This document shows, piece after piece, positions 1 through 12,165 of a DNA stretch of 64,000 nucleotides. Position 1 is the stretch's first letter; each line of letters opens with the position of its first letter. Location: positions 1,862,846-1,926,845 of the forward strand of contig NC_088779.1 in the NCBI RefSeq assembly GCF_954871325.1, read 5' to 3'. This DNA is from Gordionus sp. m RMFG-2023. Its lineage: Eukaryota > Nematomorpha > Gordioida > Chordodea > Parachordodidae. The translations under genes were made by a program, and so were the position numbers. The notes below the pieces were generated by a model. That model ran no database searches, was not told the origin of the DNA, and was given only the letters and a program-made list of their open reading frames with translations.

Positions 1-125
1 CCAAGCCCGAGGATTTTGCTCATAGGAGGAACAAAGATCTATGCATATATTATCGAAATCTTGGGTTCTTCGTCATTATTTTTCTGGCTAAATGATTGAA
101 TTATCCGTTTTTAAAAATTTCTCTT
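1..125. mobile_element. hAT-like MITE, family A, right part (cut by window edge)
   Basis: The segment matches the inner and right part of the family A element seen whole at 41883-42111. It keeps the block reading roughly ATTTTTCTGGCTAAAT and the arm ending CCGTTTTTAAAAAT. The left end lies outside the window and the right terminus is eroded. It has no coding potential. Confidence 0.6.
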
Positions 126-506
126 TCACAATTGGACTAAGCGATCCATAATCAATTTACCCCGTATAAAAAAATTTATTTTATACAGTTCAATCTTATA
201 TGCATATTACCATATTTTTCCCTTAATTACTTCTACACCATCGATATTATACCGAAAAAAAAACAATTGTTTTCCCATATTTTCTTCCATCCAATTTTTT
301 ATTTCCTATACTGTTATTTTTAGTAACATATTTATTAATCATAGCGATAAAAAAAAATTTGATAAATAAATCTCCTGATAAATAATTTAAATCATTTAAT
401 AAATAATTTATATAATATATTTAAATAATATTACATCCTCGAGATGGCGTTTTATTATTTTATGAAGAAAATAAAGATTTATATATATGTCGTATTGGTT
501 AATTAC

Positions 507-3500
507 TTTTTCTTCTCTTTTTTTTTGCGGCTGGCACCATATAATTAAAAGGCCAAAATAAGAGATTTAAAAAAAAGAGTAAATAATATAAAATTAAGGC
601 ATATAATGAATGAAAAGGAATGAGGTTTAAGACGTCTTTGTTTTAAAAAAATATTTATAAATATATTTATAAAAAATCCGAATTATTGCAACAATTTTCG
701 TTGAACATTTAAGCAGGGACGGTTACGGTTGAGTATGTAAAAAATTATAATGGTTACGTTTTGGTTACGTTTTGGTTACGGTTCTTTTATAAAATTGCAA
801 ATTTAATTTAAAATTTATTCACACTCACGCCTTGACCCACCGTTAACACCATGGGGCCAGTGTAATTTCACGGCCCGCGCTCACCTCTAATCATCATTAT
901 TTAATTGCTTAGATAAATATTTTTTTCATTGATAAAATGGTTAAATTATTAAGAAATGGATCTTTCGTGGTATTAAGAAGTCTTGGCTTGGCAGTATATG
1001 AGGTAGTAAGAATTTATCATCTCTTATATCATGCCATGTGCAATTATTAAATAAGCATTTGTATTATCTTGGTTTAATAATTTTTAGGCATATTTTGAAA
1101 TTGGAAAAATAATTTTATGACAAGAAATCAACCTAATGTAAACATCTACCAAAATTTATCAAAATGTAATAAGACCCCCCCCCCCCCCGCCATGTATTAT
1201 TAAATTTAATATACGGAATCACAAGAGGTCGAGTCCTATATCATAAACCAGGAATCACTTGGTTATGGAAGTAAAACAATAAAAGAATTAAATAATTTTT
1301 TTACCCTTTATTGATACATTTCAACATTAAAAAATATCATCTATTGCTCACCTGTAAAAACTTAATTAAAATAATCACTGAGAATGTTTAAAATGTTATT
1401 TTTTGATATTTATTGAAATTTTATAATATGAATACAAAAAGTACAAAATAATTTATAACTGGGGGAGGGACAAATTTTTCCCACTGTGTATTATATTATA
1501 TATATTATTTTTTGTTATGGAAAGAAAAATCAATTTCTTTTAGTTAATACGTAGCGAAACTTTACAAATAGAACATTCCCAGGATGTCCTAATATATTTT
1601 CCCAAGGGATTTTAGTGAATATAAAAATTTAAATACTTATATAAAAGAAGAAGATTTAAATAGTAACTGCAGCGGTAAATTTACCCAAATTTATATTTCT
1701 TAAATAATATCGTTTAGATTTAGAATATATTGAACATGTTAGTGTAACTCGTCCAATCAAAGAATATACCGACATGGATAAGATATAAAATAACAACATT
1801 TCCATTAAGTATTTGTCCAAATTTTAAATATTACTGGCAGCAAATATCTCATTCCGTTCAGCTCTATTAGTTTTATAGTACTTTTAAATTTCAAAATATA
1901 TATCTAATAATTTTTTCAAAAATGTTATTTTTTCTGGAATTTTTTTTGGGAACGAGTGAACCCTAACCGGGGACCAGTGGCCCCTACAATGGTGAGGGTC
2001 CGTAGCAACTGCTTCTAAAAATTTGAATGGGGGTACTTTAAAAAAAAATTATTTAATTCTTTTATTGTTTTACTTCCATAACCAAGTGATTCCTGGTTTA
2101 TGATATAGGACTCGACCTCGTGTGATTCCGTATATTAAATTTAATAATACATGGCGGGGGGGGGGGGGGTCTTATTACATTTTGATAAATTTTGGTCGAT
2201 GTTTACGAATTAGGTGGATTTCTTGTCATAAAATTATTTTTCCAATTTCAAAATATGCCTAAAAATTATTAAACCAAGATAATACAAATGCTTATTTAAT
2301 AATTTCACATGGCATGATATAAGAGATGATAAATTTTTTACTACCTCATATACTGCCAAGCCAAGACTTCTTAATACCACGAAAGATCCATTTCTTAATG
2401 ATTTAACCATTCTATCAATGAAAAAAATTTTTATCTAAGCAATTAAATAATGATGATTAGAGGTGAGCGCGGGCCGTGAAATTACACTGGCCCCATGGTG
2501 TTAACGGTGGGTCAAGGCGTGAGTGTGAATAAATTTTAAATTAAATTTGCAATTTTATAAAAGAACCGTAACCAAAACGTAACCATTATAATTTTTTGCA
2601 TACTCAACCGTAACCGTCCCTGCTTAAATGTTCAACGAAAATTGTTGCAATAATTCGGATTTTTTTTTATAAATATATTTATTAATATTTTTTTTAAAAC
2701 AAAGACGTCTTAAACCTCATTCCTTTTCATTCATTATATGCCTTAATTTTATATTATTTAATTTTTTTTTTTAAAAAAAATCCCTTATTTCGAAAAAATT
2801 TTTAAAACCAAAAATTATATTTTTAAAGCGTAAAAGTTAATACATATATTAAATATCTCTAAAAAAAATAAAATTTTATGGTGCCAGCCAGGCGGCAATA
2901 AAATATAATTTAATTGTTTTTTTAAAAAAAAGATTCCGAATCCCCCCCTTAAATATTTTATTTTAAAAAAAATTTATTTTTCCGTAACCGATTATAATTA
3001 TTTGTTGAAGGAGTAAAAAGAACCTTTAGAAAATACGGTTAAACTTGTTCAGTTTTTATATTTTAGAAATGGAAATAATTTGAATATCCAGAATTATATA
3101 AACGTTCTCTTATAGTACTGGCGGTTCCCGCAACACAAGTTTCTGTAGAAAAGGGGCTAAGTTCAAGTAATATATTTAAAAATGAGTTATTTTGAATCTT
3201 ATATATATATTTTTTTATATATATAATTCATAGATGCTAATAATATAAATAAATTAGAAGATGGTGTTGCTTCAATAAAATAAAAATTACGAACTAAACC
3301 TTTATAATTAGTTGAACCGAACCCAACCTTTATAAAAATTTTTCTCAAGAACCGTAACCGTCGCTTAAATGTTCAACGAAATTTGTTGCAATAATTCGGA
3401 TTTTTTATAAATATATTTATTAATATTTTTTTTAAAACAAACAAGTCTTAACCTCATCCCTTTTCATTCATTGTATGCCTTTATTTTATGCTATTTACTT

Positions 3501-3566
3501 TTTTTTAAATCTCTTATTTTGGCCTTTTAATTATATGGTGCCAGCCGCAAAAAAAAGAGAAGAAAA
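507..3566. mobile_element. Long-armed foldback (TIR) DNA element
   Basis: Two near-identical inverted arms face each other: about 525-1305 and about 2035-2765, around a 730-base loop. The arms share even the C/G homopolymer (C run near 1180, G run near 2160) and the block with ATGGGGCCAGTGTAA. The outer terminus reads GCGGCTGGCACCAT at about 527 and returns inverted (ATGGTGCCAGCCGC) at 3535-3548. A second, degraded copy of that terminus lies at 2878-2892, so the right side holds two terminal pieces (to about 2893, and 3345-3566). No transposase ORF is visible. Long arms without coding sequence fit a foldback or MITE-like element; the superfamily is not resolved because no clear target duplication is seen. 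Confidence 0.75.
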
Positions 3567-3598
3567 GGTGATCAAATTATTTTATTTTTTTTCATGGG

Positions 3599-4049
3599 CA
3601 GCGTCTACATGACAGGATTTTCACTGGATGCAAACCCCCTTCAAAAACCTTTGCCTACCCCCCCCCCCCCTAAAAAATTCTAAGGGATTTATTTTTTAGA
3701 TAATAAATTCAATTAAATCCTCCATTATTTACAATGAATTTATTATCAAAACTTTACGAGCTTGCTGAAATATCTAAACCTTTTAAATGCCATTTTAAAG
3801 GATGGCAGAAAGTTATATTTGGAAAACAATACGTATAAATGTTTGCAATATATAGATTTAGTCGATGAATTGTATTATAATAGTTCTATAATAAAAGTAT
3901 TGATTTTTACAGCAATAAATGTTGTCCTATTTCATCTCAAAATTCGATAGATAATCCCCCCAAAAATTTATCCTACCCCCATTAAAGCAGCCTACCCCCT
4001 CAAAAAATAGTGCAAACTGTTCCTACCCCACCCGCTCATGTAGACGCTG
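3599..4049. mobile_element. hAT-like MITE, family E
   Basis: The ends are inverted: CAGCGTCTACATGA at the left, and its reverse complement TCATGTAGACGCTG at the right. The flanks are an 8-bp duplication with one mismatch (TTCATGGG at 3591-3598, TTCATGTG at 4050-4057). The CAGCG start and 8-bp duplication are the hAT signature. A 62-codon open frame (3762-3950) inside has no recognisable domain and is probably fortuitous. The interior carries C-rich runs near 3660 and 3955-4030. Confidence 0.7.
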
Positions 4050-4598
4050 TTCATGTGGATTCGGAATATTTAAAAAATAAATATCCCGAATAAAACGTAA
4101 ACGCCAACTGCGGATTTATAATTATTCGAAATTTAAAAAATGTAATTGTAATTATTATTTAAAATACAATTTATATTTAAAAGGATTTAAACTATTGTTC
4201 ATTGTGTGATAAAAAAAAATGGAAATACAACTATTAATGTATAATTCCTTTAATTTGAATATACCTAATAATTTAAATTTTTATAAGTTTATTTATATCA
4301 TTAGAAAATGAATCCACAATTCAATTAATAGAAGTGTATATCAAAAATATTTATCTAAGCATTTGCAGTTTGGACAATCAAACCCTATTAGATTAATTTA
4401 GGTTTCTAATATATATTCATAAAAATTCGAAAACCTAATACTGATGGAAACCATTGGAAAAAATTATTGGAAATTTTTTTTTTAAATAATAATTTTGTTT
4501 TATTAAAAATCAGGCCATTTTTTTGTTATAATCAAATAATTTTTATAAATTTATATATATATTTATAAAATGCTCAAAAAATTTGTAATTTTTAAAAA

Positions 4599-4814
4599 TG
4601 TTGTTAAAAGGCTCGTTTTAAGTCGATTTTTAAAAACGGCTAACTCAATATTTTAGCCAGAAAAACATTGCCTTAGCCTCGAGATTTCGTTGATAGATGT
4701 CAGAACCTTTGTCCCTTCTATGAACAAAAACTTCAGGCTTGCCTAATATTTTTCTGGATGAAATATTGGGTTAGCCGTTTTTAAAAATCGGCTCAAAACG
4801 AGCTCACAACACTA
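4599..4814. mobile_element. hAT-like MITE, family A
   Basis: The left end TGTTGTTAAAAGGCTCG and right end ending ACAACACTA match the family A terminal inverted repeats. The internal arms are GATTTTTAAAAACGGCTAAC and its inverse. It is inserted in copy A of the local duplication. The left flank is eroded, so the target duplication is not clear. Confidence 0.75.
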
Positions 4815-4831
4815 ATATTAATAGTTGGGTA

Positions 4832-5031
4832 CAGTGTTGTTAAACGGCTGGACTAACTCAACATTATAGCCAGGAAAATATTGCCTAACCGTCGTGATTT
4901 CGCCAAAAGATGTTCAATCCTACGTGCCATCTATGATCCAAATCTTTAGGCTTGCATAGTATTTTTCTGGATAAAATTTTGAGTCAGCCGTTTTTAAAAC
5001 TCGGCTCAAATTGAGCCGGATAACAACACTA
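4832..5031. mobile_element. hAT-like MITE, family A, with perfect 8-bp TSD
   Basis: This 200-bp element starts CAGTGTTGTTAAACGG and ends AACAACACTA. Perfect direct 8-mers GTTGGGTA flank it at 4824-4831 and 5032-5039. The paralogous copy B of the surrounding repeat has GTTTGGGTA once at the matching place (near 6383), an uninserted site. The element is non-coding. It defines the 8-bp target duplication for this family. Confidence 0.88.
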
Positions 5032-5244
5032 GTTGGGTACAGCTTTGTTATTTTTGTATAATTCCAAAATAGCGTTGAGAATTTGTGTGTTACTCTCTCT
5101 TTCTCACTTTGGTATCATAGTGAGAAATGAAATTACTTCCTTATTTTATTTTTATATCAAATGGATAACTTTTTGATGTAGTGTTGATCAATTATTTTGT
5201 GTTAATTTAATAGATGATAGCTTGGCTCTAAGTAATTTTTCATC

Positions 5245-5322
5245 CAAGTTTGCGTAATATTATTCTAGATAAAATATTTAGTTAGCCGTTTTTAAAAATC
5301 GGCTCGAGCCATTTAACAACAC
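5245..5322. mobile_element. hAT-like MITE, family A, right-half remnant
   Basis: It keeps the right arm GTTAGCCGTTTTTAAAAATC and terminus CCATTTAACAACAC. The left half is missing or beyond recognition. Confidence 0.6.
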
Positions 5323-5334
5323 GAGTAAGAAGCA

Positions 5335-5510
5335 ATGACACTATATAATATCTAGACTGACGATTAATTCATTAAAAGTGTACATCAATGCGAAACAGCT
5401 GGTGACGCCATCTTGGTTACAGTAATCATTATAAAAAATTAATTCCTCTATCTGATGCAAATATTAAAGAAATACCGGATCATCGAGATAATAAGGAAAA
5501 AAGTTATAAC
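5335..5510. mobile_element. hAT-like MITE, family B, left-half remnant
   Basis: It contains the family B landmarks in order: CTAGACTGACGAT, GTGTACATCAATG, ACAGCTGGTGACGCCAT and the core ATCATCGAGATAATAAGGA. The right half with GGCGGGTCCAGCTG is absent. Confidence 0.65.
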
Positions 5511-6527
5511 TATGATAATTCTTCAAAATCAATATTTATCATCACCACAATATCCAATTTTTTCTATTATACGTAACTAAGCATACTTTAAATCCACATC
5601 CATATGTCATTGGTAAGAAGAAAAAAAGTTTATCAGTAAAAAGGAAAAACCGAAACTGACCAAAACTTATTGGTGTCTGGTCAAACTTGTTAATATTGAT
5701 AAAAATAAATTTGATATATTATCCTCATATTATTTATATTCAAATTTAAATATAATTAAATCCGCAAGTTGGCGTATTATTATTTCTGGAAGAACAAAAA
5801 AATTTAAATATCGTAAACGCCAACTTGCGGATTTAATATTATCGAAATTTAAAATGGAATTATAGTTATATTTAAAGGATTTAAACTATTCAGCGTGAGA
5901 TATAATGTGTATTCCTTTATTATTGATAAATCTAACTTCAATTAATAGAGTATATATCCAAATTTTACGTACGGATTTGCAGTTTACCTTGGCATTTGCA
6001 GCTTACGTAGGCATTTAGAGTTTAATCAAACCCTAATAGATAAATTAGATTAGACTTCTAATTATATTCATAAAAATTTGACGCCACTGATAAAATCATT
6101 GAAAAAAATGGCACAATCACAAATAAGATTACATAAATATTTTTCCCAAATACCTTATACAAGCTTATTATAGATGCAAAATATTAGTTATATTTGTTTA
6201 GAATATTTTTGTATAATATTAATCTAAAATTTTTAAAAAATTTTAAACATTAATTTACTTATAAGAAATTAGACCATTTTTTGTTATTAATCAAATAATT
6301 TTTATAAATTTACATATATTTATAAAATGCTCAAAAAAATTCATTTTATACAAAATTTATGTGGCGGATATTAATAGTTTGGGTATTTACTGTTTAATCC
6401 CAAAATAGCGTTGGAAATTTATGTGTTACTCTCTCTTTCTCACTTTGGTATCATAGTGAGAAATGTAATTACTCCTTCCTTATTATATTTTATATTAAAT
6501 GGATAACTTTTGACTTAAAGGTTGATT

Positions 6528-6795
6528 AGTTATTTGTGTTAATTCAAATAATAATAGCTTGACTCAAAGTAATTGTTGATCCTAAATTGTTAATAAACTG
6601 CCAAGAATGAGACTCCTGGTAATAGAAAATATAAAGTCTTTAGGCATGGGATATATATTGTGTTAATTTAATAGATAATAGCGTGGCTCTAAGTAATTTT
6701 TCATCCAAGTTTTTAAGTTAAATTCTTAATAACTGCCAAGAAATGAGACTCCTGGTCATAGAGAAGGTAAAGTCTTTAGCTATGCGATATATAAA
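6528..6795 (+). repeat. Tandem duplication, unit about 130 bp
   Basis: Two diverged head-to-tail units share TTGTGTTAATT, ACTGCCAAGAA, TGAGACTCCTGGT and AAAGTCTTTAG. The first starts near 6528 and the second near 6657. The first half of the unit also occurs in copy A of the larger duplication near 5200. Confidence 0.7.
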
Positions 6796-6799
6796 AAAA

Positions 6800-8245
6800 A
6801 CATATATTTTATTTATTCAAATTCACGCATATTTACATTTTTTTTAAAAAATAAAGAAAAAATTTAACTAAAATATTTCACTACTTATAACTCGAGATCA
6901 ATAATTTATTTTAAAAATAATTTCCATAGAATATTCATCTGATAATTATGTAATTTAGGTATTGATTGACGTGGCCCGAAGCTCAATAAAAAATATTTTC
7001 GGGCCTTGCAAATTTCGCGCCGAAAATTAGTAAACCCCCCCCCCCTCTACTCCCTAAAATTACGAGGCCCTTCTTTATAATTTGAGGACTCTTGTGACTG
7101 TCACCTTGTATATTAAGAAAAATATATGCCTTTGATTAATAGGAGTTAGATCGTCAGTGAACCCTCATTAGAGCCAAAAAATTATGTAGTTTAGAATTTT
7201 AAACGTCGGATATGCCATTATTCTTAATTGTTCCTCTCTAACATATAGTCGAACGGCTCGGATTACTTGGAAGATTCTGTTTTAAAAAATGCGACGCGAC
7301 TTATATAATTTTATTCGCAATGAGGCATATTTTCACGATTTGTATCCTCTATATGAATCGGGCCATTTTAACAAACTGAAAAGAGTGAATTGAAACTTTT
7401 ATAATATCCTTACACCTTCCTTTTCTTTTAAATATCTTAGAAGAAAAAAAATTATATTATCGAGTTCCTAAAAAGGAACAATAGTTAAATTTGAAAATAT
7501 TGATTTGCATGCTCTGTCCGATGAATAGAAGTTTCCTTGGCTCGGACGTTTGCGATTTGATTTTGTGAGCTAACTTTTATTCAAAAAAACCTAATAGTTA
7601 AAGGGGCTAACTGTCCGTTATAGCTTGAGTTAGGCGATCAACATTAGTTCCAAAAAACCTAATAGTTAAAGGGGCTAACTGTCCGTTATAGCTTGAGTTA
7701 GGTGATCAACATTAGTTCCAAAAAACAATTCTTTGATTTTAAAGTTGACATTTTTTTTAGAAGAACCTACTTTTTATTCCGATCATTGCTTAAACCCCAG
7801 AATGGGGCATTAAATTTTGTAAATTCATTCCTGGATATTATTCATTTTTTGCAGAGTATGAGAAAAAGAAATATTCAAAAAATTTTGATCAAAGATTATT
7901 ATTTTTTTGAAAAGCAGTGTGATTATTGATCAAATTTTACCTAAAAATGTCTAAATCTTTTTTCAAGTTAATCTTTTGCAATTTCCATGCCAAAAAAAAA
8001 CTTTCAAGGTGGAAAACTCTGTTTACTTGCGATTAATCTTAATCCTATTTTAAGATAAATATAGAGGAATAAAGAGACTAGAACACAGTTTTTAATAAAG
8101 GTACTCCAAAATTTTATTTGCACAAGATCATGATTTATACAACGTATAATTAAAATATCATCCAACATATCTTTGTTACATCTCGTTATCCGTATTCGAT
8201 CGCAATCCTAAAAACGCTCTTTCGAACAAAAATCTTGCGTATTTA
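6800..8245. other. Non-coding stretch with a 68-bp tandem duplication
   Basis: No gene is recognised here. At 7583-7722 a 68-bp unit (with GGGGCTAACTGTCCG and GAGTTAGGCGATCAAC) is present twice in tandem, differing by about one base, so it is a recent duplication. A 75-codon open frame at 7702-7929 is lysine/phenylalanine-rich with no family resemblance. A C run lies near 7037. Confidence 0.6.
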
Positions 8246-8250
8246 TAACT

Positions 8251-8480
8251 AGAATTGTTAAACGAATCGTTTTTAAAAGAAAGAAAGAAAGAAAGAAACG
8301 ATTTTTAAAAACGGCTAACTCAATATTTTATACCAGAATAATTTTACGCAAACCCTTAAGATTTTGCTCATAGGTAGGAACAAAGGTCTAGAAATCTATT
8401 AGCGACAATATTTTTCTGACTAAAATATTGAGTTAACCGTTTTTAAAAATCTGCTCAGAATGATCCATTTAAACTACACT
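8251..8480. mobile_element. hAT-like MITE, family A, with internal GAAA microsatellite
   Basis: The element runs from GAATTGTTAAACGAATCG to the right arm CCATTTAAACTACACTAG. A (GAAA)n tract of about 20 bases interrupts the left arm between two copies of CGTTTTTAAAA-type sequence. The middle CTAACTCAATATTTTA block is intact. Confidence 0.65.
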
Positions 8481-9169
8481 AGCTAGTAACAAGCGATCGA
8501 TTCATAATATTAGTTTTCAAGAGGAATTCGAATGTATGAAGTTGAAAAAATATTTTATAATTTAACACTTATGCGCTTATTTCATTTCAAATACAGATTA
8601 TAAAACTGTGCAATCTTTAAATTTTACGAAGCAATATTTTAATTAGAAACTGAAATTGCTTAGAACTGAGCATTAAAATAATACCCCAAATTTTTATACT
8701 AAAATTTAAATGTAGTTAATTTTTTTTTTTATTACTTTACTATTTTTTTTTCAAAAAAATGTCAGATGGAACACTCCAATAATCGGGCAACTGTAGATTA
8801 AATATTTTTTAAAAAAAAACTCGCTAATATTTCTGTCATGTACACCCTAGAAGTTGGGAAAATGAATTGAGGGTCAAACTCGAAAACATTCATATTATAT
8901 TTTATACTGAAATATAAAAAATTCTAAGTAATATCTAGAAGAAAAAAATTACATTAAACAAATGCCTTTATAAATCACAAATATTGTGATGAAATGAGAT
9001 TGATAGGAAAATAACAATTATTCTTGGACATCTTTTTCTCTTCTTCTCATAATCCTCTGGTGCTAAGATCTTTAGATCCAACCTGATGAACAGACTTAGT
9101 TCCAGTTTCTTAATTAACTTCGTCCTTGAATATTTCTTGAAAGGAGGCTTAAAATATAGTAATAAATCT

Positions 9170-9321
9170 CAGAGACCTGCAGGCCCGGCCCTAAGCCCGG
9201 GAACATGTGCTAGGCCGAATTTTAATTTTTTTAAATATACCCGGGCCTGAAAAAACCGAACCGGGTTTGAAGATGTCAAATCCGGGACAGGCCACGCGAA
9301 TGGTACCTCTGCAGGTCTCCG
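9170..9321. mobile_element. hAT-like MITE, family C (CCGGGCC-rich)
   Basis: The ends are CAGAGACCTGCAGG and CTGCAGGTCTCCG. The flanks ATAAATCT (9162-9169) and ATATATCT (9322-9329) are an 8-bp target duplication with one mismatch. The interior is built of CCCGGGCC/CCGGCC motifs separated by T-rich spacers. The CAGAG terminus and 8-bp duplication indicate hAT. Confidence 0.75.
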
Positions 9322-9659
9322 ATATATCTATCAAATTTTATTTTTTTTTAAAAAAAGGTTTAAAGCTTCAAGCTACGCTCTAACTGTTCTCCAGAAGCTA
9401 TTAGGATAATTTCTAATTACTACAGATACTTTTAAGATACGCTGAAAAAGTATATTCATTTTTCCGTTTTTAGCATTACATTCAGAGAAGCTATTTAGAA
9501 TTCTAAAAAAAAGAAAAACGAGTTAAGACATCCTATAGGAGATTTTCTGCTTAAATTTCTAAAAAAAAAACACTTTACATATACTCAAATAACTTCGCTG
9601 TATTATTTTAACTGAATACTAATTTTATACTAATAAAAAAATGGAGGGAAAATATATAT

Positions 9660-9750
9660 CAGAGACGTGCAGAGATACCATTTGCACGGCTCAAAAAAAT
9701 TTCAGGCCCGGCCCGGGTACTGAACCGGGCTCAGGGCCTGCAGGTTTCTG
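9660..9750. mobile_element. hAT-like MITE, family C, 91-bp short copy
   Basis: The termini are CAGAGACGTGCAGAG and GCAGGTTTCTG, with ATATATAT on both sides. This gives an 8-bp match, though the flank is simple sequence. The interior is reduced to one GGCCCGGCCCGGG block and one ACCGGGCTCAGGGCC block. Confidence 0.65.
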
Positions 9751-10087
9751 ATATATATATTATATACTGATCAAGATAGTTTAAATTAATTGGTTCCCTT
9801 TTTGGGTTAACTCATTAAAAAAATGCTTCATTTCTTATAAGTCGTGCCACCGATTCGAATCCCTATTAGCTTTTTTGACAGCTTGATTTCCTCTGATTAA
9901 AAATTATTCTTTCACTTGTATAAAAGGAGAGGAACATCGAGAATGAACGATAAAAATGCTCAAGTTTGAAACAATAAGAAAAAAAGTCATATAAAAATTC
10001 TAAGAGATATTTTTTTTAAGAATTGTGGCCGCGAAATAACCTTAATCTATACTGGGCGATGCATCTATCGAAAATGAACATACCTCT

Positions 10088-10308
10088 AAGTAGCGTTAAG
10101 GCTCGTTTTGAGCCGATTTTTTAAAACGGCTAACTCAATATTTTAGCCAGAAAAAATATACCTAAGCCTCTGATTTTGATAATATATGTTTTAGACCTTT
10201 ATTCCTTCTATCTGAGCAAAATCTTCAAACTTGCGGAGCATTTTTCTGGAAGAAATATTGAGTTAACCGTTTTTTAAAAATCGGCTCAAAACGAGCGGTT
10301 TAACAACA
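10088..10308. mobile_element. hAT-like MITE, family A
   Basis: The inverted arms are GGCTCGTTTTGAGCCG at the left and CGGCTCAAAACGAGC at the right, with the terminus TTTAACAACACT. It is about 220 bp. The left flank is altered (TAGCGTTAAGG), so the duplication cannot be scored. Confidence 0.75.
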
Positions 10309-11350
10309 CTGCCTTGAAGTCAGCTGTAGCCAAACGGAGCGGTAAAATAAAACATTAAAAAAAATAGGTTAAATATTAAATATAATTAGATTTTAATCAC
10401 ATAATTTAACAAAATTAAATTGAAATAGTTATATAATTAAACATTTTAGAAAAACTGCTTTCGTGAAATGAAACTTTTAAGAATGTAATTTATTTTATAA
10501 AATTATTGCAAAAATAATAAATCTACAATTTGGATTTGTAAAATAATATGAAAACATTTCTCTATTTTTTAATAATGATTAAGTAAAATATATATATATA
10601 TAATTTTTTTGTTGAGAAGCGCTACATTTGGAAGTATTGTATCTCAATACAAAAATTAAAAGTAATGTTGGTAACCGGTTTAGGGTGGTTGTGGCGTGAT
10701 CGATAAAAAAAAAATATCTAAAGTTTATTAGTTTACTTTTATTCTTTCATGAAGACCAGGTTATATTTTTTTTAAAAATCATCAAAAATGTCATCTTTTC
10801 TATGAAAGGGTAGAATGGGCAAAAAGGTAAGATTTCATATTATCTTGCATCGTGTATACCTGGACCAAAATCACGAATTTTGTGCGTTTTTTTCTTCCGA
10901 ATATCGCCAAATTTTTAATAATTAATGAAGTCTTACTACAAGTCACAGTTAGAACGAATTCGCGGCGAGTTATACAAAGTACGCCGTATTTTTGCGTTTT
11001 TCGGTGCGAATTTCGAATAATTAACAACGATTCACGCTAATTGTGAATGAGGAGGGAGGGGGTCAATGGCGGCATAAAAAATTTTTAAAATATAAATCAC
11101 AGAGTGTATGAGAATATGCTTAAAAGCTATAAATTTTGAGAATTTTCACCATAATAAAAAAAATGACAATTTTGAATTTGCTAAAATAATCACAAAATAT
11201 AAAAATCGTTATTTTTTTAAATAATAATAATATTAATAAATTTGTTTAAATATTTTTTCCTTGGGGATGATGAATGCATTCCGTCAGTTTTTATCATCTG
11301 TTTTTTTAGAATGAACAAAAAAAAACAATTTAAAAAAAATAAAGGTGTAA
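10309..11350. other. Non-coding stretch with an unusual CpG-bearing block
   Basis: No gene is recognised. The block at about 10850-11045 is richer in CpG (for example CGAATTCGCGGCGAG, TTTTTCGGTGCGAATTTCG) than its A/T-rich surroundings and is open on both strands for 62-75 codons. Neither translation resembles a known family. It may be a fragment of a dispersed repeat. Confidence 0.4.
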
Positions 11351-11356
11351 AGGGTT

Positions 11357-11680
11357 TGACATATAATAATACCTAGACTGACGATGTATTCATTGAAAAT
11401 GTACATCAATGAAAAACAGCTGGGGACGCCATTTTGGTTACCCATATCATTATTATTTAAACAAGAGAGCCAATTTATTCCTATGTCTGACGTAACTGTA
11501 TCAAAGAATTGCCCCTGATCATCGAGATAATAAGGAAGCAAGTTAATCAATTTAATAGTAGTTATTTAACATGAGACCTATACTACCAAAAAGGCGGGTC
11601 CAGCTGTTTTGCATTCACCGACGCTTTCAAGTGCATTAATATGAATTCAACGTCAATCAAGGTATTATTATCTGTCATTG
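11357..11680. mobile_element. hAT-like MITE, family B
   Basis: This is a full-length member. The left end is TGACATATAATAATACCTAG, followed by ACTGACGATGTATTCATTG, ACAGCTGGGGACGCCAT and the core ATCATCGAGATAATAAGGA. The inverted right side has GGCGGGTCCAGCTG and ends TCTGTCATTG. The first three bases of the left terminus are altered. Apparent ORFs here (11284-11550) are read-through of the repeat. Confidence 0.8.
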
Positions 11681-11964
11681 ACTAAAAGCTAGGCTAAGCC
11701 AATATTTGTAATTGCCAGAAAGGTGATTTAATAATATTTATTTTTTTAAAATGTATATTAAATTCAAAAAAAAACAATTTCGCTTTTGAATGCTGGTTTA
11801 ATGACACTTTAAAATAATCACATGATCGACCGAAATCAAAAGTCCGCTAAAAGATATGAGATTGATTACGAGATATAAAAAAATAATAAAAAGAATTCTT
11901 TTTTAAAAAATGGCGCTTATTTTCCAACAATAATAGACCAATGATGTGTGTATATATATATATA

Positions 11965-12165
11965 TACTAGATTGGCGATTCGTTTATTAAACGCATTTAA
12001 AGGTGTCCACATATATAGGTGTCAGCTGTAACGCCATTTTGTGGTTTCCGCGTCGCTTGAATGACACGCATGCGCATTCTTTGATAAATAAGAGACAATC
12101 AGAAGTGTAAAACCACAAAAAGGCACTACAGCTGACTCATATGCATCGACATTTTAAATTACAAA
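11965..12165. mobile_element. MITE, family B2 (CAGCTG..GCCATTTTG type)
   Basis: The arms CATTTAAAGGTGTCCA...GTCAGCTGTAACGCCAT and CTACAGCTGAC...TCGACATTTTAAAT are inverted. The same architecture recurs at 19312-19495. The CAGCTG-nACGCCATTTTG motif is shared with family B, so the two families are probably related. No coding sequence. Confidence 0.65.

Larger units (their letters stand above)
4080..6660 (+). repeat. Diverged direct duplication of an about 1 kb segment
   Basis: Copy A (about 4095-5240) and copy B (about 5815-6570) align in the same order. Shared blocks include CGTAAACGCCAACT, CAATCAAACCCTA, AAATGCTCAAAAAA, AAAATAGCGTTG and CTCTCTTTCTCACTTTGG. Copy A is interrupted by two family A MITEs (4599-4814, 4832-5031), which copy B lacks. 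Copy B is preceded by a perfect hairpin-forming inverted pair (AAATCCGCAAGTTGGCG at about 5760 and its complement near 5826). The unit itself is probably an old mobile element; no ORF was found. Confidence 0.7.

Noticed and set aside
507-3566. Polinton/Maverick-type large element
   Set aside because: The long arms alone suggest it, but the element is only 3 kb and holds no polymerase, integrase or capsid-like frame.
9795-9880. tRNA-like segment with CGATTCGAATCCC
   Set aside because: Only the T-arm resembles a tRNA; no A box, anticodon arm or acceptor stem can be drawn.
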